Shown: positions 6,962 to 14,181 of the stretch, in pieces | Position numbering within the stretch: position 1 is the stretch's first letter | Layout of the letters: every line of letters starts with the position of its first letter | Origin: an uncultured Collinsella sp. | Lineage (GTDB): Bacteria > Actinomycetota > Coriobacteriia > Coriobacteriales > Coriobacteriaceae | Direction of reading: 5' to 3' | Length of the DNA: 22,644 nt | NCBI GenBank assembly: GCA_900552185.1 | Contig: URYT01000005.1 | Span: 1 to 22,644 of the forward strand | The notes under the pieces: model-generated | Database searches by the model: none | The model's input: the letters and a program-made list of their open reading frames with translations, nothing else | Told to the model about the DNA's origin: nothing | Made by a program: the position numbers and the translations under genes

Positions 6962-8965
6962 TCAGCTATGGCCGAAAAACTCGGCGTCTGCTGCTCGCCA
7001 GGGGCGGAAGGTGGCGGGATCGATCTTTGCGTGCGCCGCGGCGGGTACGTCGTACCATTTGACCGTGTAACCGGCGCCGTGAGAGCAAAAGACCGAATCG
7101 GGCGTGTTGGGCAGATCGGCCTCGGGCTCGTAGGCGGCCGCCTCGATGACGCGCTCGCCATCATGACAAGGCGCATAGCCGGCGAACTCCAGGTACAGAT
7201 GACCGCGACCGCTCGTGTAGGCAGCCACCTCCAGCGCGTAATCCTGCACCTCAGATGCCGGCACGCGACCCACAAGCTTCGCCCGATCTCCCGCCATCGT
7301 CGGCGGCTCGTACTCGGCACCCATGCGCGTGGCATCCGAGAGCGCCCGGCCCACGCACTCCCCCGGCACCTCGAGCTCAAAGCGGTACCAGGGCTCCAAC
7401 AGCACCGCCGCGCCAGCCTCACGTGCCTGCATGAGCCCCTGGCGAACCGCGCGGTACGTGGCCTGGCGAAAATCGCCGCCCTCGGTGTGTTTGGCATGCG
7501 CGCGGCCGCCCGTGAGCGTAATGCGCACATCGGTGATGGGCGAGCCGATCAGCACGCCCAGATGATTGCGCTCCATGGCGTTGGTGAGTGCCAAACGCTG
7601 CCAGTTAAGATCGAGCTCGTCGATCGAGGTCACGGTACCAAACTGCACGCCCGAACCCGCTGGCAACGGCTCCAGGCGTAGATACACCTCGGCATAGTGG
7701 CGCAGTGGCTCAAAGTGGCCCACGCCCTCGACCGGCTGCGAAATAGTCTCCTTATAGAGAATGCCGCCAGACTCAAACGCGACCGAAAGGCCAAAGCGAT
7801 CGGCCAACACCCGCTGCACGACCTCGAGTTGCACGGCGCCCATCAGCTGCAGGTGAATCTGCTCCAGATGAGTATTCCAACTTACGCCGAGCATGGGATC
7901 TTCGTCCGCCAGCTCAGTCAGTGCTTTGAACACCGCATGGACATCGTGTTCGCCTGGAAGCACCGTATAGGTGAGAACCGGCGCAATGACGGGCGCATCG
8001 CCCGCGGGCTCCGCGCCCAAGGCGTCCCCCGGGCGAACGTGCGCAAGACCCGTCACGGCACAAATTCCGCCAGCAGCAACTTCTTGGGCAAGCTCATACT
8101 TCTCGCCGTTATAGATGCGCACCTGGTCGATCTTTTGCTCCCAAGTGGAGGCGCCAGAGCATCCCTCGACAACTTGCTTTGCACGCAGTACACCGCCCGT
8201 CACCTTGACCCAGGTAAGACGCTCGCCACGGTCTCCACGACTCACGCGGTAGACACGCGCGGCGAACTCCTGGGGCCATGTTCGCTCGCGCATCAGAGCG
8301 CATATGCCGTCGAGTAGCTCTGCCACACCCTGGTCCTTGAGCGCCGAGCCCGCAAAGCAGGGAAACAACTTTCGCTCTGCGACCAGCCGCGAAAGCGTGG
8401 CAGTCGAAAGCTCCCCTGCGTCGAGAAACTCGTCGAGAGCCGCTTCGTCCAACGCAGCAGCGTCCTCCTGAACGGTGCCGCCCGCCAACAATTCGTTGGC
8501 ATCCAGGCAGCCTTCGGAAAGACGCTGCCCAAGCTGTGCCAGCAAAACATCGCGGCCGGGATTCTCCAAATCGATTTTGTTGATATAGATGAACGTCGGA
8601 ATGCCATAGCGTGCAAGCAGGCGCCACAGGGTTTCGGTGTGCCCCTGCACGCCGTCGTTGGCGCCCACCACCAGAATCGCATAGTCAAGCGCGCGCAGCG
8701 TGCGCTCTGCCTCGGCAGAAAAATCGACATGCCCCGGCGCATCCACGAGCATGACGTGGGTATCGCCATGGTCGAGCACGGCCTGCGACGAGAAGATCGT
8801 AATGCCGCGCTCGCGCTCGATCGCGTTCGTATCCAGATGTGAATCGCCATCGTCCACGCGACCGCGCTTGCGAATGCGACCCGCGTTGAACAGCATGGCC
8901 TCGGCCAGCGTGGTCTTGCCAGCATCGACATGCGCCAAGATTCCAACGACCGCTTGCTTCGACAT
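6962..8965 (-). CDS. TetM/EF-G-like ribosome-associated GTPase
   Basis: A 667-residue translational GTPase of the TetM/TetO/EF-G group, which bind the ribosomal A-site region and hydrolyse GTP. Visible are G1 HVDAGKTT (12-19), G2 RGITI (53-57), G3 DAPGH (75-79) and G4 NKID (129-132). EF-G-like domains II to V follow, with typical segments such as a VLPGEHDVHAVFKAL-like beta-barrel end. It is slightly longer than the ~639-residue TetM. Chromosomal relatives annotated as tetracycline resistance proteins are common in Gram-positive gut bacteria and many have no shown resistance role. AGAGGAGAG supports the ATG at 8965. No leader peptide or attenuator like that of tetM is evident; TATCAT at 9026-9031 is a possible -10. 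Substrate and phenotype cannot be decided from sequence. Confidence 0.85.
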   Translation of the reverse strand: MSKQAVVGILAHVDAGKTTLAEAMLFNAGRIRKRGRVDDGDSHLDTNAIERERGITIFSSQAVLDHGDTHVMLVDAPGHVDFSAEAERTLRALDYAILVVGANDGVQGHTETLWRLLARYGIPTFIYINKIDLENPGRDVLLAQLGQRLSEGCLDANELLAGGTVQEDAAALDEAALDEFLDAGELSTATLSRLVAERKLFPCFAGSALKDQGVAELLDGICALMRERTWPQEFAARVYRVSRGDRGERLTWVKVTGGVLRAKQVVEGCSGASTWEQKIDQVRIYNGEKYELAQEVAAGGICAVTGLAHVRPGDALGAEPAGDAPVIAPVLTYTVLPGEHDVHAVFKALTELADEDPMLGVSWNTHLEQIHLQLMGAVQLEVVQRVLADRFGLSVAFESGGILYKETISQPVEGVGHFEPLRHYAEVYLRLEPLPAGSGVQFGTVTSIDELDLNWQRLALTNAMERNHLGVLIGSPITDVRITLTGGRAHAKHTEGGDFRQATYRAVRQGLMQAREAGAAVLLEPWYRFELEVPGECVGRALSDATRMGAEYEPPTMAGDRAKLVGRVPASEVQDYALEVAAYTSGRGHLYLEFAGYAPCHDGERVIEAAAYEPEADLPNTPDSVFCSHGAGYTVKWYDVPAAAHAKIDPATFRPWRAADAEFFGHS

Positions 8966-9152
8966 GGCTCTCCTCTTATTGCAAGCCCATCACACGCGGC
9001 AACGGGCATCCTCGTTCCACACTGGATGATACAATTTACGAGCCGGCGGGCGAAGCGGGCCCTATCCCCCGACCGAGCTCATCGCCCCGCGTTGCCGCGC
9101 GGCGATTTTCGTAGGTTCGCGCCTTACGAAAGCCGGCTTTCAAAACAGCACA

Positions 9153-9192
9153 GCGAACGAAAATAGCCCCGGGTGGGACCATTTTCGTTCGC
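9153..9192. repeat. 12-bp inverted repeat hairpin downstream of the GNAT gene
   Basis: GCGAACGAAAAT (9153-9164) and ATTTTCGTTCGC (9181-9192) are perfect inverse complements around a 16-nt G/C-rich loop. It lies between the GNAT stop (9220) and the start region of the TetM-like gene. Just left of it, TTTCGTAGG (about 9107-9115) and CTTACGAAA (about 9122-9130) form another imperfect inverted repeat. The 254-bp gap otherwise holds only the promoter region of the TetM-like gene. Confidence 0.75.
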
Positions 9193-9219
9193 ACGAATTA
9201 TTGATACGCGTCCTCGCTC

Positions 9220-9708
9220 TTATGCCTCGCGTAGCCAATCGAACGCGACACGCACCGTGCCGTCGGACACACAGACGATACCGGCGCGCTCAAAGCCAGC
9301 CTTTAAGATGGCACCCTGCATGGGCAGGTTGTCCTGATGCGTGTCGATGCGCAGGTGATCGGCACGCTCTTTGGCAAAGGCGAACATCGCAGCCGCGATA
9401 CCGTGCACGGTGCCGTCGGATGCCACACGGTGCAGCACGGCGTACGGAGTGTCGCTACGCCATTGACCGTCCTCAATTACGTCATAGCACTCGTCCGGGC
9501 CCGGCAAAAAGGCAAACGTCGCCACCACGCGACCGTCGACTTCGCACACATAACTGCCACCGGCGGCGATATCGGCAGCCAGTTGCTCGGCAGAAGGCGT
9601 GCCCTCGGGCCACTGCGTGGCGTTGCCATGCGCGCGCATAAAGGCGCGGGCCGCGTCATAGATAGTCATGACAGCGGGAATGTCGGTATCGAGGGTTTTT
9701 CTGATCAT
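9220..9708 (-). CDS. GNAT-family N-acetyltransferase
   Basis: A 162-residue protein with the GNAT acetyltransferase pattern: an N-terminal IRKTLDTDIPAVMTIYDAAR, a central beta hairpin (VVATFAFLPGPDE), the conserved-arm region HRVASDGTVHGIAAAMFAFA that would hold the acetyl-CoA site, and a C-terminal LRIDTHQDNLPMQGAILKAGF. The last is typical of GNATs that end with N-xxM-xxxxxKxGF. Many such proteins acetylate small molecules or protein N-termini; no substrate can be named. The start is ATG 9708, with GTG 9711 immediately before it as an alternative; the ribosome binding site is weak. It is divergent from the small Cys/His protein gene across a 9-bp inverted repeat. Confidence 0.85.
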   Translation of the reverse strand: MIRKTLDTDIPAVMTIYDAARAFMRAHGNATQWPEGTPSAEQLAADIAAGGSYVCEVDGRVVATFAFLPGPDECYDVIEDGQWRSDTPYAVLHRVASDGTVHGIAAAMFAFAKERADHLRIDTHQDNLPMQGAILKAGFERAGIVCVSDGTVRVAFDWLREA

Positions 9709-9729
9709 CACGCGGCGGCCTCACGTTTA

Positions 9730-9761
9730 TTGGTATCACTTTGATTGAGCAATGATACCAA
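9730..9761. promoter_or_regulatory. Operator-like inverted repeat between divergent genes
   Basis: TTGGTATCA (9730-9738) and TGATACCAA (9753-9761) are perfect 9-bp inverse complements with a 14-bp spacer. The arm centres are about 23 bp apart, near two helical turns. It lies 21 bp from the GNAT start and 18 bp from the start of the small Cys/His gene, so it could control both divergent promoters. Confidence 0.5.
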
Positions 9762-9779
9762 CGTTTGGAGAGGGGCGCG

Positions 9780-10082
9780 ATGCAGATGGGGAGCAAAAAG
9801 CGAGCCGCCTGGTCAAAAGCAAAAAGCGAGTTTTTGAGCACTGCCACCGGCGGCGATATGAGCGACCTGTTTGCACGCGAGGACGAGCGCCGCGACGCCC
9901 TGGACGCCGAGCGCGATGAGGCCTGGCGCTACAAGTCGTGCGAGCGCAAAAACCGTTACGACACGCGCGCCGAGGCCGAGGCCGTTATGGCCGACTGCGA
10001 AAACCGCGGGCGGCGCGGTTTGGCCTGCTACAAATGCGAATACTGCGGTGGATGGCACCTGACGTCGCACCCTTGGAAATAG
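9780..10082 (+). CDS. Small basic/acidic protein with C-terminal Cys/His zinc-ribbon-like motif
   Basis: A 100-residue protein of no recognised function. The first half is charged and probably helical (SDLFAREDERRDALDAERDE). The second half contains C54, C73 and C83, and ends in a compact C86-x2-C89-x3-H93-x3-H97 arrangement (CEYCGGWHLTSH), a plausible zinc site. I recall similar ends with a Y-C-C-WHLT pattern in small actinobacterial and phage hypothetical proteins. GGAGAGGGG (9767-9775) precedes ATG 9780; an ATG also lies at 9786. It ends 49 bp before the stop of rsmJ, convergently. The codon use resembles its neighbours, so I regard it as a real gene. Confidence 0.72.
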   Translation: MQMGSKKRAAWSKAKSEFLSTATGGDMSDLFAREDERRDALDAERDEAWRYKSCERKNRYDTRAEAEAVMADCENRGRRGLACYKCEYCGGWHLTSHPWK

Positions 10083-10130
10083 GCGCCGCATCGGCACGGC
10101 ATTGACGGAGCGCCAGCCATCGCACGCAAG

Positions 10131-10835
10131 CTACGGGCGCGGCGGCACCAAAACATCGTAACGAACGGCCTTGCCCGCAAGTTGATAGCTCGGCTTAACG
10201 CCGGCAAGCAGTGGCCCCTTCACCGGTCGCTTGATAACGACCTTGCGCGGGTGCACCGCAAGCGCAGCTTCGACCAACGTCTCCTCATCGGCGCACGGCT
10301 GTTCCAGATGATGCAAGAGTTGGAACTTCTTTTTAACCGCCGCGCTCTTGGTGCGTCCGGGAAACATGGGGTCCAGATACACCACGTCAGGAGCGGTGAG
10401 CTCGCCCTGCCCGATCAGCTCAGCTGTATGGCGAAGGCCGGCAATGCTGTCCTCGCCCGCATGTAAGCGCATGCGCGCCACGGCTGTCGCAAGCGCCGGA
10501 TCATCTGCCGCGCGATCCAAGGCATCCTTGAGGAGCGCCGCGATCACGCAATCCTGCTCATACAGATCGACGGTAAAGCCCGCGGCCGCCAGCAGCAGCG
10601 AATCCTCGCCAAAGCCTGCCGTGGCGTCAATCGCCCATGGGCTCTCGATGCCTTTTGCGCGCGCAGCCTTTACCAGCAGTTCTTGCTGCAGACGGCCCTG
10701 CTTGAGCCGTGGAAGCATGCGGCCAAAATCGGCACGCAGCTCCATCGTGCCGTCGGTGAGCGTGAGGCCCTCGGACTTCCCGATTAGCTCAAGCCCCGCG
10801 GACCGAGCAACAGAAAAGGGATCGACGACGCCCAT
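10131..10835 (-). CDS. rsmJ: 16S rRNA (guanine-1516-N2)-methyltransferase
   Basis: A 234-residue class I SAM-dependent methyltransferase matching RsmJ, which methylates N2 of G1516 in 16S rRNA. The SAM motif DATAGFGEDS (70-79), the acidic loop LYEQDCVIAALL (91-102) and the catalytic-type DPMFP followed by GRTKSAAVKKK (155-170) align with my memory of E. coli RsmJ (DATAGLGRDA, DPMFPHKQKSALVKK). The late KVVIKRP segment also agrees. AAGGAG 5 nt before the ATG supports the start. The family is best known from gammaproteobacteria; its actinobacterial members could have another rRNA target. Confidence 0.82.
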   Translation of the reverse strand: MGVVDPFSVARSAGLELIGKSEGLTLTDGTMELRADFGRMLPRLKQGRLQQELLVKAARAKGIESPWAIDATAGFGEDSLLLAAAGFTVDLYEQDCVIAALLKDALDRAADDPALATAVARMRLHAGEDSIAGLRHTAELIGQGELTAPDVVYLDPMFPGRTKSAAVKKKFQLLHHLEQPCADEETLVEAALAVHPRKVVIKRPVKGPLLAGVKPSYQLAGKAVRYDVLVPPRP

Positions 10836-10898
10836 GGGTACTCCTTAACAAGCAAAACGAATACGCGAGCGCCGTTTATGTCGGCACCCAACCGTCCG

Positions 10899-11042
10899 CT
10901 ATTGTCCCACATGCGACATGGCCCACAGCATCCCAATGCAAAGCACCGCCATCAATCCCGTGCACACGGCAGCGATCACAGAATCACCCATGCGCCTTCC
11001 CAACGACCGCGGCTCATGCACTTGCCCTGCTCCGTACATCAT
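10899..11042 (-). CDS. 47-residue single-span membrane microprotein
   Basis: An ORF of 47 codons begins with ATG ATG (11042-11037) right behind AAGGAGGAG (11045-11053), one of the best ribosome binding sites in the window. The N-terminus is polar and basic (VHEPRSLGRRMGDS). Residues 21-41 form one hydrophobic helix (SVIAAVCTGLMAVLCIGMLW), followed by a short tail; the stop TAG is at 10899-10901. The arginines before the helix suggest the N-terminus faces the cytoplasm. It lies 57 bp before the rsmJ start codon in the same direction and may be cotranscribed with it. No family is recognised. Confidence 0.6.
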   Translation of the reverse strand: MMYGAGQVHEPRSLGRRMGDSVIAAVCTGLMAVLCIGMLWAMSHVGQ

Positions 11043-11274
11043 GGCTCCTCCTTGAGACCAGCTCTTACCATGGACTCATCATCGCAGCGCCGCGCATACG
11101 CTGCCATCGATTTGACTTACGCCCAGCTTTCCTTTTTGAAAGGTTGGGTTTGGCTGCGCGGGCTCAATGCGCTTTCAAACGCATGCATCGCCGCGTTGAA
11201 CTACAATGTGCTTCACCATATGTGCAGCACATTGGGTGCGCCAAGTTGGCGTACTCGTATCGAAAGGACCAGCC

Positions 11275-11676
11275 ATGAGCTTCACTCGCAAGACTCTCAA
11301 AATCCTTGCTCTCATCTACTTTGTTTTGGGCATCGCCAGCCTCGTCACCGCCGGCGTCGGTATCGCCACGGGCGGTCTCGATTCCACGTACGGTTCGTAC
11401 GCCACGCTCGCAGCGGTCGTGCTTATCGCCAAGGGTCTCGTCGACCTTGCCGCAGGCGTCGCCGGTATCAAGGGCGCCAACAAGCCTTCGCAGGTGGACG
11501 GCGCGTTTAAGCTCGGTATTGTTGCCGCGGTCGCCACGCTTGCCCAAGCGGTGCTCACGCTTCCCGCGTTTGGCGGCGACGCCATCAACTTTGGCGCCTT
11601 TGTCATCGTGGTGTACGACCTGTTCTTTGTTCAGCAGGCACACGCCGTTAAGGCCGAGAACAAGGACCGCCTATAA
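11275..11676 (+). CDS. Small four-helix membrane protein, function unknown
   Basis: A 133-residue very hydrophobic protein with four likely membrane helices: ILALIYFVLGIASLVTAGV (about 9-29), YATLAAVVLIAKGLVDLAAGV (about 42-63), a third at about 78-97 (KLGIVAAVATLAQAVLTL), and a last at about 105-122. It has a short charged tail (KAENKDRL). AAAGGACC and the ATG at 11275 fit a normal start. A clean terminator follows. Proteins of this layout are common in gut actinobacteria and remain unnamed. The 232 bp before it hold no convincing gene; TTGAAC followed 17 bp later by TATGTG could be its promoter. Confidence 0.75.
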   Translation: MSFTRKTLKILALIYFVLGIASLVTAGVGIATGGLDSTYGSYATLAAVVLIAKGLVDLAAGVAGIKGANKPSQVDGAFKLGIVAAVATLAQAVLTLPAFGGDAINFGAFVIVVYDLFFVQQAHAVKAENKDRL

Positions 11677-11714
11677 GCGCTCGCTTCTCATAACCTCTGC
11701 AGCCAAGCAACTAA

Positions 11715-11750
11715 AAAGGGCCGATCGCGCATCTCCGCGGTCGGCCCTTT
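11715..11750 (+). terminator. Intrinsic-type terminator after the four-helix membrane protein
   Basis: AAAGGGCCGA (11715-11724) and TCGGCCCTTT (11741-11750) form a 10-bp stem with a GC-rich inner loop and a terminal TTT on the + strand; A's precede it, so it could also work leftward. Confidence 0.75.
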
Positions 11751-11766
11751 ACGTTTGCCCGGATAA

Positions 11767-11803
11767 AACCTGCCAAAATAAACCTGTCCCTTTTTGGTAG
11801 GTT
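11767..11803. repeat. 12-bp hairpin at the 3' end of rlmA
   Basis: AACCTGCCAAAA (11767-11778) pairs with TTTTGGTAGGTT (11792-11803), with one G-T wobble. The loop contains CCTGTCCC, recalling the loop/arm of the hairpins at 1977 and 3210. It lies in the convergent gap before the rlmA stop (11805) and could terminate rlmA. Confidence 0.55.
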
Positions 11804-11804
11804 G

Positions 11805-12620
11805 CTAGCTGTGGCGGTACTCGGCGATGATGAAATCGATATCGGTCTGGAGCGTGTCCAGGTTTGCCAGGCGCTCTTTGTCGGCAGGGCGCGTGCGGTA
11901 GTAGTACGGCGTCATCTGGAACACCGCCTCGATGTCGGCCTGGGTCTGGAGCGTAATATTCGCAGATACCCGCTGCGTTCCGACCAGTTTAAGCTCGGTG
12001 ACCTGCGGCAGCTTCTCATCATTAAGGTACGGCGTGTCGTAGAGCACCTCTTTGAGCCCAAAGAGATGACGAGCACCCGGTACCACGGTATAGAGTGAGC
12101 CCTCTGGCGCCAGCACGCGGGCAAACTCGCGCTCGTTAAAGGGAGCAAAGAGCTCGGTCACCATATCGAAGGCGCCATCGGCCACGGGTATATCCTTCAT
12201 GTTGGCCACAAAATAGGTCGCATCGCCGCGCCTGGCGGCCAGGCGCACCATCTCTTTGCCCAGGTCGAAACCGTAAGCATCCACGCCCGGCACCGCGCCC
12301 ATGGCGCTGGTGTAGTAGCCCTCGCCACAGCAAATATCGAGCAGCGTCATGGGATCGTTCGTAGACGCGGCACGCCCAGACACCCGCTCGCGCACCAACT
12401 CAACCATCGCATCGCGCAACGGCGCATAGTAACCACGGTTCAGAAAGTCACGACGGCTGCGCGCCTGAGACTTGGGATCGCCCATGGAGTCGCCGCTCTT
12501 GGACGAACGCAGCAGATACAGATAGCCCTCGCGAGCACGGTCAAACCGGTGTCCGCCCGCACATGCAGCACCGCGCTCATTGTCCACCAACGGCTCATGG
12601 CAAACGGGACACAACAACAT
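11805..12620 (-). CDS. rlmA: 23S rRNA (guanine-N1)-methyltransferase, RlmA family
   Basis: A 271-residue protein with an N-terminal zinc finger (C4, C7, C20, H24) followed by RFDRAREGYLYLL, a MGD-KSQARSRRDFLNRGYY-PL segment, and a Rossmann methyltransferase domain with SAM motif LLDICCGEGYYTS (about 93-105). These are the defining parts of RlmA, which methylates N1 of G745 (RlmA-I) or G748 (RlmA-II) in helix 35 of 23S rRNA. RlmA-II methylation contributes to tylosin resistance; which subtype this is cannot be told by eye. AAGGAG precedes ATG 12620. It is divergent from the MATE exporter gene. Confidence 0.88.
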   Translation of the reverse strand: MLLCPVCHEPLVDNERGAACAGGHRFDRAREGYLYLLRSSKSGDSMGDPKSQARSRRDFLNRGYYAPLRDAMVELVRERVSGRAASTNDPMTLLDICCGEGYYTSAMGAVPGVDAYGFDLGKEMVRLAARRGDATYFVANMKDIPVADGAFDMVTELFAPFNEREFARVLAPEGSLYTVVPGARHLFGLKEVLYDTPYLNDEKLPQVTELKLVGTQRVSANITLQTQADIEAVFQMTPYYYRTRPADKERLANLDTLQTDIDFIIAEYRHS

Positions 12621-12673
12621 GGCAACTCCTTAGCGCGAACAACACAACGCCCACTATTGTCTCACGCCTTCCC

Positions 12674-12710
12674 CGCCCAGTCGTTTAAGAACGTCCCCAA
12701 TGACTGGGCG
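12674..12710. repeat. 9-bp inverted repeat between rlmA and the MATE gene
   Basis: CGCCCAGTC (12674-12682) and GACTGGGCG (12702-12710) are perfect inverse complements around a 19-nt loop that contains GTCCCC. It lies midway in the 151-bp divergent gap. It may be an operator, a 5'-leader hairpin of the MATE transcript, or another member of the hairpin class seen elsewhere in the window. Confidence 0.5.
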
Positions 12711-12771
12711 ATTAGGAGTATCATCGTCTGCGCAAATAAGCACGAAAAAGCATATTAGAGATTGAGAGCGC

Positions 12772-14154
12772 ATGGCTGACACCGTATCTAAGCACATTGA
12801 CATGACCACCGGCTCGCTGTGGCGCAATATTCCTTTGTTCGCCTTCCCCGTGGCCGCCACGAGCATCCTGGAGCAGCTGTCGAACCTTATTGCCACGGTC
12901 ATTATCGGTAACTTCTCGGGCGACCAGGGAACCCTCGCCATGGCGGCGGTCGGCTCCAATGTTCCACTTACCAGTCTTATGCTCAACCTGTTTATTGGCA
13001 TGTCGCTTGGCTCCAACGTGGTCATCGCCAACGCTATCGGCCGCAACGATCAAAACATGGTCAAACGCGCCGTCCATACCTCGATTTTAATGGCGCTCGT
13101 GGGCTTTGTCGTCATCGCGCTGGGCGAGATCTTTGCCGAGCCCATGCTCGCCGCGCTCAACGTTCCCGCCGAGACCATGCCGCTCGCCTCACTCTATCTG
13201 CGCGTCTTTTTGCTCAGCATGCCCTCGATCTTGCTCTACAACTTTGAGGCCGCGATCTTCCGCTCCGTCGGCATCACCCGCATGCCGCTGCAGGCGCTTG
13301 CCGTGTCCACCGTCCTCAACATTGGCCTGGACCTCATCTTTGTCCCCGTACTCCACTGGGGCGTCGCGGGCGTCGCCATCGCCACCGCCATCGCCTACAC
13401 CGTCAGCGCCGCTACGCTCTTTATCCGCCTGCTCAAGACCGACTCCGTCGTCCGCGTCACCCCACGCAACCTGGCTATCGACCCCGTCGCCCTCAAGCGC
13501 ATCGTCAAGATCGGCCTGCCCGCCGGCATCCAAAGCGCCGTCTTTGCCGTCGCCAACATCATCATCCAGTCTGCCATCAACAGCCTGGGCACCGAGGTCA
13601 TGGCGGCATCGAGCGCCGCCATGAGCCTAGAGTACGTGTGTTACAACCTACTCAACAGCTTTAGCCAGGCTTGCACCACCTTTGTGGGACAAAACCACGG
13701 TGCCCGCCAGATCGACCGCTGCACCAAAACGCTCAAGGTCTGCCTGGTCGAAGGCGGTATCGTTGCACTCACCACGATCATCGTTATTGTCGGCCTGGGG
13801 CGCGAGATCTTGTCGCTCTTTAACAGCGATCCCAACATCGTCTCGATCGGCTATATCCGCGTATGTTCGATCTTCCCGGCGTACGCCTTTAGCATGTTCT
13901 ACGAAAACATGTCCGGCTACCTGCGCGGCTTTGGTATCTCGCTCACGCCCGCCCTCATCACCATGATCTGCGTCTGCGGCATCCGCTTCTATTGGGTGTT
14001 CTGCGTGTTCCCGCACTTCCGCACCTTTGCGAACATCATGATGGTCTACCCCATCAGCCTGGGCACCACGGCGTTCTTTATGGTCGTGGCGGTACTACTC
14101 TGCCACCCGGCACGCACCTATCGCGCCACCCAAGCCAAAGCGACAGCCCGCTAA
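12772..14154 (+). CDS. MATE-family multidrug/toxin efflux transporter
   Basis: A 460-residue polytopic membrane protein of the MATE (MOP) superfamily, exporting cationic drugs or metabolites in exchange for Na+ or H+. It shows about 12 membrane helices in two bundles. The early LWRNIPLFAFPVAATSILEQL is typical of the first helix, and the second half restarts near LKRIVKIGLPAGIQSAVFAV (about 243). Length is normal for the family (440-480). The ATG at 12772 has only a weak upstream purine stretch, but no better start exists. It converges on the LysR gene 27 bp further on, with no clear terminator between. It is divergent from rlmA. Substrate is unknown; DinF/NorM-like subfamilies cannot be separated here. 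Confidence 0.9.
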   Translation: MADTVSKHIDMTTGSLWRNIPLFAFPVAATSILEQLSNLIATVIIGNFSGDQGTLAMAAVGSNVPLTSLMLNLFIGMSLGSNVVIANAIGRNDQNMVKRAVHTSILMALVGFVVIALGEIFAEPMLAALNVPAETMPLASLYLRVFLLSMPSILLYNFEAAIFRSVGITRMPLQALAVSTVLNIGLDLIFVPVLHWGVAGVAIATAIAYTVSAATLFIRLLKTDSVVRVTPRNLAIDPVALKRIVKIGLPAGIQSAVFAVANIIIQSAINSLGTEVMAASSAAMSLEYVCYNLLNSFSQACTTFVGQNHGARQIDRCTKTLKVCLVEGGIVALTTIIVIVGLGREILSLFNSDPNIVSIGYIRVCSIFPAYAFSMFYENMSGYLRGFGISLTPALITMICVCGIRFYWVFCVFPHFRTFANIMMVYPISLGTTAFFMVVAVLLCHPARTYRATQAKATAR

Positions 14155-14181
14155 ACACCGCACTCAACGCCACGCCAGTCG

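Noticed and set aside
6962..8965. Tetracycline resistance gene call
   Set aside because: Family similarity alone is insufficient; many chromosomal relatives have no resistance phenotype, and no attenuation leader or mobile context is present.
9730..9761. Two mirror-image promoters (TTGGTA-17-TGATAC on both strands)
   Set aside because: Spacing is right by symmetry, but TGATAC is a poor -10 match; an operator is the simpler reading.
10878..11510. 210-codon + strand open frame before the four-helix membrane protein
   Set aside because: No ribosome binding site, overlaps the real membrane protein gene in another frame and the microprotein on the other strand; biased composition. The part from ATG 11070 is also unconvincing.
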